A DNA stretch of 7,327 bases, from NCBI GenBank assembly GCA_030042815.1, contig JASHYY010000205.1:1-7327 (forward strand), written 5' to 3'. Each line of letters starts with the position of its first letter. The first letter of the stretch is position 1. The position numbers and the translations under genes were made by a program. Of the stretch, positions 3,699 to 7,327 are shown in pieces. Under the pieces are notes generated by a model. That model ran no database searches, was not told where the DNA came from, and saw nothing but the letters and a program-made list of their open reading frames with translations. This DNA is from Thermoplasmata archaeon. GTDB taxonomy: Archaea; Thermoplasmatota; Thermoplasmata; Lutacidiplasmatales; UBA184.

Positions 3699-6605
3699 AT
3701 GGAGGCCGAGCGCGCGCGCCACTGGCAGGAGGCGTGGGCCCGCGCCGGACTCTCGACGGGCCAGCGGATCCCGGGCCGGGGGAAGTTCTACGCGCTCAAC
3801 GCCTACCCCGGGACGAGCGGCTTTCTCCACGTCGGCCATCTGCGCGGCTACGTCTATCCCGACGCGCTCCACCGGTACCACCGGATGCTCGGGGAGCAGG
3901 TCCTCTTCCCGTTCGGGATCCATGCCTCGGGGCTTCCGGCGGTCACCTACGCCCAGAAGGTGAAGGACCGGGAGGAGCAGACGGTCCGCCAGTTGTCGGA
4001 GGAAGGCGTCCCGAAGGACGAGTGGTCCCGTCTCGAAGACCCCGAGACGGCGGCCCGATTCCTCGGGGAGTCGTACCGCCGGGTCCTGCGGTCGATCGGC
4101 GTGCTGGTGGACGAAGCGACGTACCTGACGACCGTCGACGAGGACTATCGGGCGTTCATCCGCTGGCAGTTCCACGCCCTCCAGGCGGCGGGCGGGCTCG
4201 TCCAGGGGGCGTACTTCGCCTCGGTCTGCCCGGTCTGCGGTCCGGTCGCCGTCGACCCGTCCGAGACCGACCTCTCCTCGGGAGGGACCGCCGAGGTCGT
4301 CCGGTTCACGACCGTGCCGTACCGCCTGGACGACGGCCGGATCCTCCTCACGGCGACCCTGCGGCCCGAGACGGTCTACGGCGTCACGAACCTGTGGGTC
4401 GCGCCCGGAGAAGTCCTGGTCGTCTGGCATCACGGGGAGCACTCGTACCTCGTCTCCCGGACCGCCGCCGCGCGCCTCGTGGAGCAGCACGGAGGCCGCG
4501 TCGGCCATCCCGTGCCGGCGTCGGAGCTCGTCGGCCGGAACGTGGCGGTGCCGCTGCGGGGCGGCCTCGTTCCGATCCTCGAGAGCGCGCTCGTGGACGA
4601 GAAGGTGGGAACGGGCGTCGTGATGAGCGTACCGGCCCACGCCCCCGCCGACGCCGCGGCGCTCGCCGAGCTCCCGGAGGCGACCCGCGCGCCCCTCGGG
4701 GCCCCTCCGGTCCTCTTGGAGGTCTCCCCCGACGCGACCCTGACGGCTTCCGAGCGCGAGCTGACCGGAGGGACCGGCACGCCGGCGGAGCGGGCGCTCC
4801 GAGCGATGGGCGTCCGCGGGCGGACCGACGCCGCCGCGCTGACCGAGGCGACGGAGCGGCTGTACCGCCTCGAGTTCGTTCGGGGCACGATGACCGTCGC
4901 CGACCTGCGCGGGGTCCCGGTGCGCGAGGCCCGCGACCGGGTGGTGCAGCGGCTCACCGCCGAAGGGTCGTGCTTCGAGCTCCAGGAGTTCTCGATCCCC
5001 GTCCTCTGCCGCAACGGGCACGAGGTCGTCATCCGCCGGGTCCCCGACCAATGGTTCCTCAGGTACAGCGACCCGGCGTGGAAGGCCTCGACCCGGCAGA
5101 TCGTCGACCGACTCCGGACCTCGCCCTCCGAGTACGGGCGCGAGCTCCAGGGGATCCTCGACTGGTTTCAGGACCGGCCGTGCACCCGCCGGGGCCGCTG
5201 GCTCGGCACCCCGTTCCCACTCGACCCCGACTGGGTCATCGAGCCGATCGCCGACTCGACGTTCTACATGGCGTACTTCGTGGTGCGCCGCTTCGTCGCG
5301 ACCGGACGGCTCACGACCGCCCAGCTGACGGACGCGTTCTTCGAGTTCGTCTTCCGCGGGACGGGCCCCGGGGAGCCGTCCGTCGACCGTGCGCTCCAGG
5401 AGGAGGTCCGGACCGAGTTCCTCTACTGGTACCCCCTCGACTACAACATCGGCGGGAAGGAGCACAAGCGCGTCCACTTCCCGGTCTTCCTCTACACGCA
5501 CGCGCTCCTCCTGCCGCCCGAGCTCGCCCCCCGCGGGATCTTCGTCAACGGGTGGATCACCGGGGCGACCGGGGGAAAGCTGTCGAAGAAGGAGATCGGA
5601 GGGAAGCGCGGGATCCAGGTCCCCACGATGCGCGACGCCCTCCACCGATGGGGCCCCGACCCGCTGCGCCTGTACCACGTGGTCGCCGCCTCCCCGGCGC
5701 AGGACGTCGAATGGGACTCGGACGTCGTCGACTCTGCCGCCGAGCGGCTCCGGGACGTCGAGCGGCTCGCCCAGGAGACGCGCGGCGACGGGGACGGACC
5801 GCCCGAGCTGGACGCCTGGCTCCTCACGACGATGCACCGGACGGTCGCCGCGGTCCGCTCGGCCTACGACGCGACCGACCTCCGCTCGGCGGCCGAGCTG
5901 ACCTACGTGACGATCCCGTCGATCCTTCGCCGGTACTACGCGAGGGGCGGTGCCCCCGGGCGCGCGACCGACCGGGTCGGCCGTGCGTGGGTCCGGCTCC
6001 TCTCGCCGATCACCCCCCACCTCGCCGAGGAGGTCGGCGCGGGACGCGTCGAAGGGCTCGTCGCCGCGGCCCCGTTCCCCGCGGCGGACGAGTTCCCCCT
6101 CGTGGAGGCCGCCGAGGTGCGCGAGGCCTACCTCGACCGGGTCGAGGAGGACCTGCGGGCCGTGCTGCGTCCGGCGGCCGAGCGCGGCGAGCGGCCCCCC
6201 GCGGAGGTCGTCTTCTTCGTGGCCGAGCCGTGGAAGGCGGAGGTCGAGCGATGGTTGCGCGAGGGGCTCGCCCGCGGTGAGACCCCGACGGTGCGGGAGG
6301 TCGTCGATCGGGGCGCTGCCCATCCCGAGGTCGCCGCCCACCGGACGGAGGTCGCGAAGTACGTCCAGCGCGTCCTTCCGCTCCTGCGCTCCGAGCCCCC
6401 GGAAGGCCCGAAGGCCCTGGACGAGCTCGCGGCGTTGCGCGCGGCGGACGCCTACCTCGTGCGCCGGCTGGGATTCCAGAGCGTCCGGGTCCTCCGCGAG
6501 TCGGAGGCCGAGTCGATGGACCCGAGGAACCGGCGCGAGCGGGCCCGCCCCGGACGCCCGGCGTTCTACTTCGTCAGGCCGGACGAAGCGCCCGCGGGCG
6601 GCTGA
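3699..6605 (+). CDS. leuS: Leucyl-tRNA synthetase, archaeal/eukaryotic type
   Basis: A 968-aa class I synthetase that charges tRNA-Leu and proofreads it; the length is normal for the archaeal form. It has the ATP-binding HVGH motif (44-47, within GFLHVGHLRGY), then a C177-P-V-C180 zinc-like motif. The CP1 editing domain has TLRPETVYG (220-228) and GTGVVMSVPAHAPAD, ending in D318, the conserved editing aspartate. The core region WFLRYSDPAWK and the CTRRGRWLGTPF and DSTFYMAYF segments follow. The second ATP signature reads GGKLSKKEIGGKRG, with K627-L-S-K-K631 in place of the common KMSKS, and the preceding loop reads GGKEHKRVHF (585-594) where many archaeal LeuRS have SGKDL. A helical anticodon-binding domain and the archaeal C-terminal extension complete it. 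The ATG at 3699 fits the box A spacing. The 3' end overlaps the convergent acetyltransferase gene by 32 nt. Confidence 0.96.
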   Translation: MEAERARHWQEAWARAGLSTGQRIPGRGKFYALNAYPGTSGFLHVGHLRGYVYPDALHRYHRMLGEQVLFPFGIHASGLPAVTYAQKVKDREEQTVRQLSEEGVPKDEWSRLEDPETAARFLGESYRRVLRSIGVLVDEATYLTTVDEDYRAFIRWQFHALQAAGGLVQGAYFASVCPVCGPVAVDPSETDLSSGGTAEVVRFTTVPYRLDDGRILLTATLRPETVYGVTNLWVAPGEVLVVWHHGEHSYLVSRTAAARLVEQHGGRVGHPVPASELVGRNVAVPLRGGLVPILESALVDEKVGTGVVMSVPAHAPADAAALAELPEATRAPLGAPPVLLEVSPDATLTASERELTGGTGTPAERALRAMGVRGRTDAAALTEATERLYRLEFVRGTMTVADLRGVPVREARDRVVQRLTAEGSCFELQEFSIPVLCRNGHEVVIRRVPDQWFLRYSDPAWKASTRQIVDRLRTSPSEYGRELQGILDWFQDRPCTRRGRWLGTPFPLDPDWVIEPIADSTFYMAYFVVRRFVATGRLTTAQLTDAFFEFVFRGTGPGEPSVDRALQEEVRTEFLYWYPLDYNIGGKEHKRVHFPVFLYTHALLLPPELAPRGIFVNGWITGATGGKLSKKEIGGKRGIQVPTMRDALHRWGPDPLRLYHVVAASPAQDVEWDSDVVDSAAERLRDVERLAQETRGDGDGPPELDAWLLTTMHRTVAAVRSAYDATDLRSAAELTYVTIPSILRRYYARGGAPGRATDRVGRAWVRLLSPITPHLAEEVGAGRVEGLVAAAPFPAADEFPLVEAAEVREAYLDRVEEDLRAVLRPAAERGERPPAEVVFFVAEPWKAEVERWLREGLARGETPTVREVVDRGAAHPEVAAHRTEVAKYVQRVLPLLRSEPPEGPKALDELAALRAADAYLVRRLGFQSVRVLRESEAESMDPRNRRERARPGRPAFYFVRPDEAPAGG

Positions 6606-7170
6606 CCCGGTCGGTATCGAGCCGGGCGAACCGGAGCTCCGTCCGCCAGACCCCTTGCTTTTCGACCGCCGCCCGGGCCCGACCCTCGAACTGGAATCCG
6701 ATCCGCCGGAGCAGGCGGACCGACCCGGCGTTTCCGGGGAAGACCCGCGCTTCGATGCGATGCAGGCGAAGCCGGCGGAAGCCGACCGTGACCAGGGCCG
6801 CGGCGGCCTCCGCCCCGTACCCCTGCCGACGGTACGGACGGCCGATCCAGTACCCGAGTTCCGCGCTCGAGTGTTCGGCGTCCAGGCCGTGGAGACCGAC
6901 GCCCCCGATCGGGGCGTCGTCGGAACGACGGACGACCTGGAGGGAGAGCCCGAGCCCTTGCCGCCGTCGGGCGCGAGCGCGCGCGAGGTACTCGATCCCG
7001 TCCTCGGTCCGGTAGGGGTACGGCATATGCAGCGTCCAGCGGCTGACGCTCCGCTCGGCGAGCAGCTCGACCAGGGCGGGCACGTGCTCGCGACGCGGGA
7101 GACCCAGGAGAAGCCGGGAGGTGCGAATGGGCAGCGGGACGCGCCGCACGCGGTCGGACAGGCGCTCCAT
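6574..7170 (-). CDS. GNAT-family N-acetyltransferase (RimJ/RimL-like)
   Basis: A 198-aa protein with the RimJ/RimL-type acetyl-CoA-dependent acetyltransferase layout. The N-terminal strand IRTSRLLLGLPRREHVPAL (15-33) is the usual opening of this subgroup. The central strand AELGYWIG (103-110) leads into the acetyl-CoA pyrophosphate loop R-R-Q-G-Y-G-A (114-120). IEARVFPGNAGSVRLLRRIGFQFEGRAR (139-166) is the classic last motif, with N147 and the GF turn. The substrate may be a protein N-terminus, an amino group or a small molecule; sequence alone does not say. The ATG at 7170 comes 13 nt after the stop of a small basic protein on the same strand, so they may share a transcript; the ribosome binding site is not convincing. 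Its last codons run into the 3' end of leuS. Soluble, no membrane segments. Confidence 0.88.
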   Translation of the reverse strand: MERLSDRVRRVPLPIRTSRLLLGLPRREHVPALVELLAERSVSRWTLHMPYPYRTEDGIEYLARARARRRQGLGLSLQVVRRSDDAPIGGVGLHGLDAEHSSAELGYWIGRPYRRQGYGAEAAAALVTVGFRRLRLHRIEARVFPGNAGSVRLLRRIGFQFEGRARAAVEKQGVWRTELRFARLDTDRVSRPRALRPA

Positions 7171-7183
7171 GATCCGGCGGCCT

Positions 7184-7327
7184 TCAGGGGCGCGGGGTCC
7201 GCCGGGACGGCTTCTTGGCGCCGAAGTTGAGGTACATGCGCGACGGGGTAGGGTGCGAGGAGACGCGACGGTACTTCGCGGTGCGCTTCGCGGAGTAGCT
7301 GCGTTCGACCGTTCCCGAGATCTCGAA
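7184..7327 (-). CDS. C-terminus of a small basic protein, unrecognised (runs off right edge)
   Basis: A frame open from the window edge to a TGA gives 47 residues starting FEISGTVERSYSAKRTAKYR and ending in AKKPSRRTPRP. About a quarter of the residues are Lys or Arg, and the tail is proline- and arginine-rich and looks disordered. Such a composition fits a nucleic-acid-binding or ribosome-associated protein, but I do not recognise a family and do not name one. No start codon is in the window, so the true length is unknown. It sits 13 nt upstream of the acetyltransferase gene on the same strand. The call rests on the open frame, its non-random composition (a Y/S/K-rich stretch is unusual for a GC-driven spurious frame) and the tight spacing. 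Confidence 0.5.
   Translation of the reverse strand, partial: FEISGTVERSYSAKRTAKYRRVSSHPTPSRMYLNFGAKKPSRRTPRP

Noticed and set aside
5389..5901. A 170-aa plus-strand S/R/T-rich frame inside leuS
   Set aside because: It is an out-of-frame shadow of leuS with extreme Ser/Arg/Thr composition.
3173..6280. A 1035-aa plus-strand reading frame overlapping queE and leuS
   Set aside because: The frame is open because GC-rich codons rarely make stops. The translation is dominated by R, P, G and A, has no domain signature, and lies over leuS in another frame and antisense to queE.
3627..6341. A 904-aa minus-strand reading frame antisense to leuS
   Set aside because: It mirrors leuS codon structure, is low-complexity in R, G, E, D and V, and has no recognisable motif. 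leuS is unmistakable on the other strand.

Overview
This 7.3-kb window is about 70% G+C (estimated by eye) and looks archaeal. It encodes sn-glycerol-1-phosphate dehydrogenase, the enzyme that sets archaeal phospholipid stereochemistry. It also carries a UPF0179 protein, an archaeal/eukaryotic-type leucyl-tRNA synthetase, and a proline tRNA gene without an encoded CCA end. Several start codons sit a fixed 27-28 nt from an A/T-rich box A element, as expected for leaderless archaeal mRNAs. The divergent LeuRS signature sequences make me lean towards a high-GC Thermoplasmatota-like lineage, but this is inference and not a firm placement.

Left part (1-1212, minus strand): a GT2 family glycosyltransferase is followed by the 5' end of an NAD-dependent sugar epimerase/dehydratase that runs off the window. 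Together they suggest a surface-glycan or glycoprotein module. Just upstream of the glycosyltransferase lies tRNA-Pro(UGG) at 1240-1348. Its acceptor, anticodon and T arms are intact, but about 34 extra nucleotides sit in the D loop. These fold into a helix next to a bulge arrangement resembling a relaxed bulge-helix-bulge, so I read them as a non-canonical tRNA intron. This is the most interesting object in the window.

Middle (1359-3600, minus strand): queE (7-carboxy-7-deazaguanine synthase, for archaeosine) is followed after 71 nt by egsA, which has its own promoter. A UPF0179 gene starts 2 nt after the egsA stop and has a clear Shine-Dalgarno sequence overlapping the end of egsA. The UPF0179 protein contains two similar four-cysteine blocks. 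The tRNA begins 10 nt after its stop.

Right part: leuS (3699-6605, plus strand) diverges from queE across a 98-nt region that holds both promoters. It converges on, and overlaps by 32 nt, a GNAT N-acetyltransferase gene on the minus strand. The last 144 nt hold the C-terminus of a small, very basic protein I do not recognise, also on the minus strand, 13 nt upstream of the acetyltransferase gene. Apart from the glycan genes and the acetyltransferase, the contents are housekeeping: translation, tRNA modification and membrane lipid synthesis.
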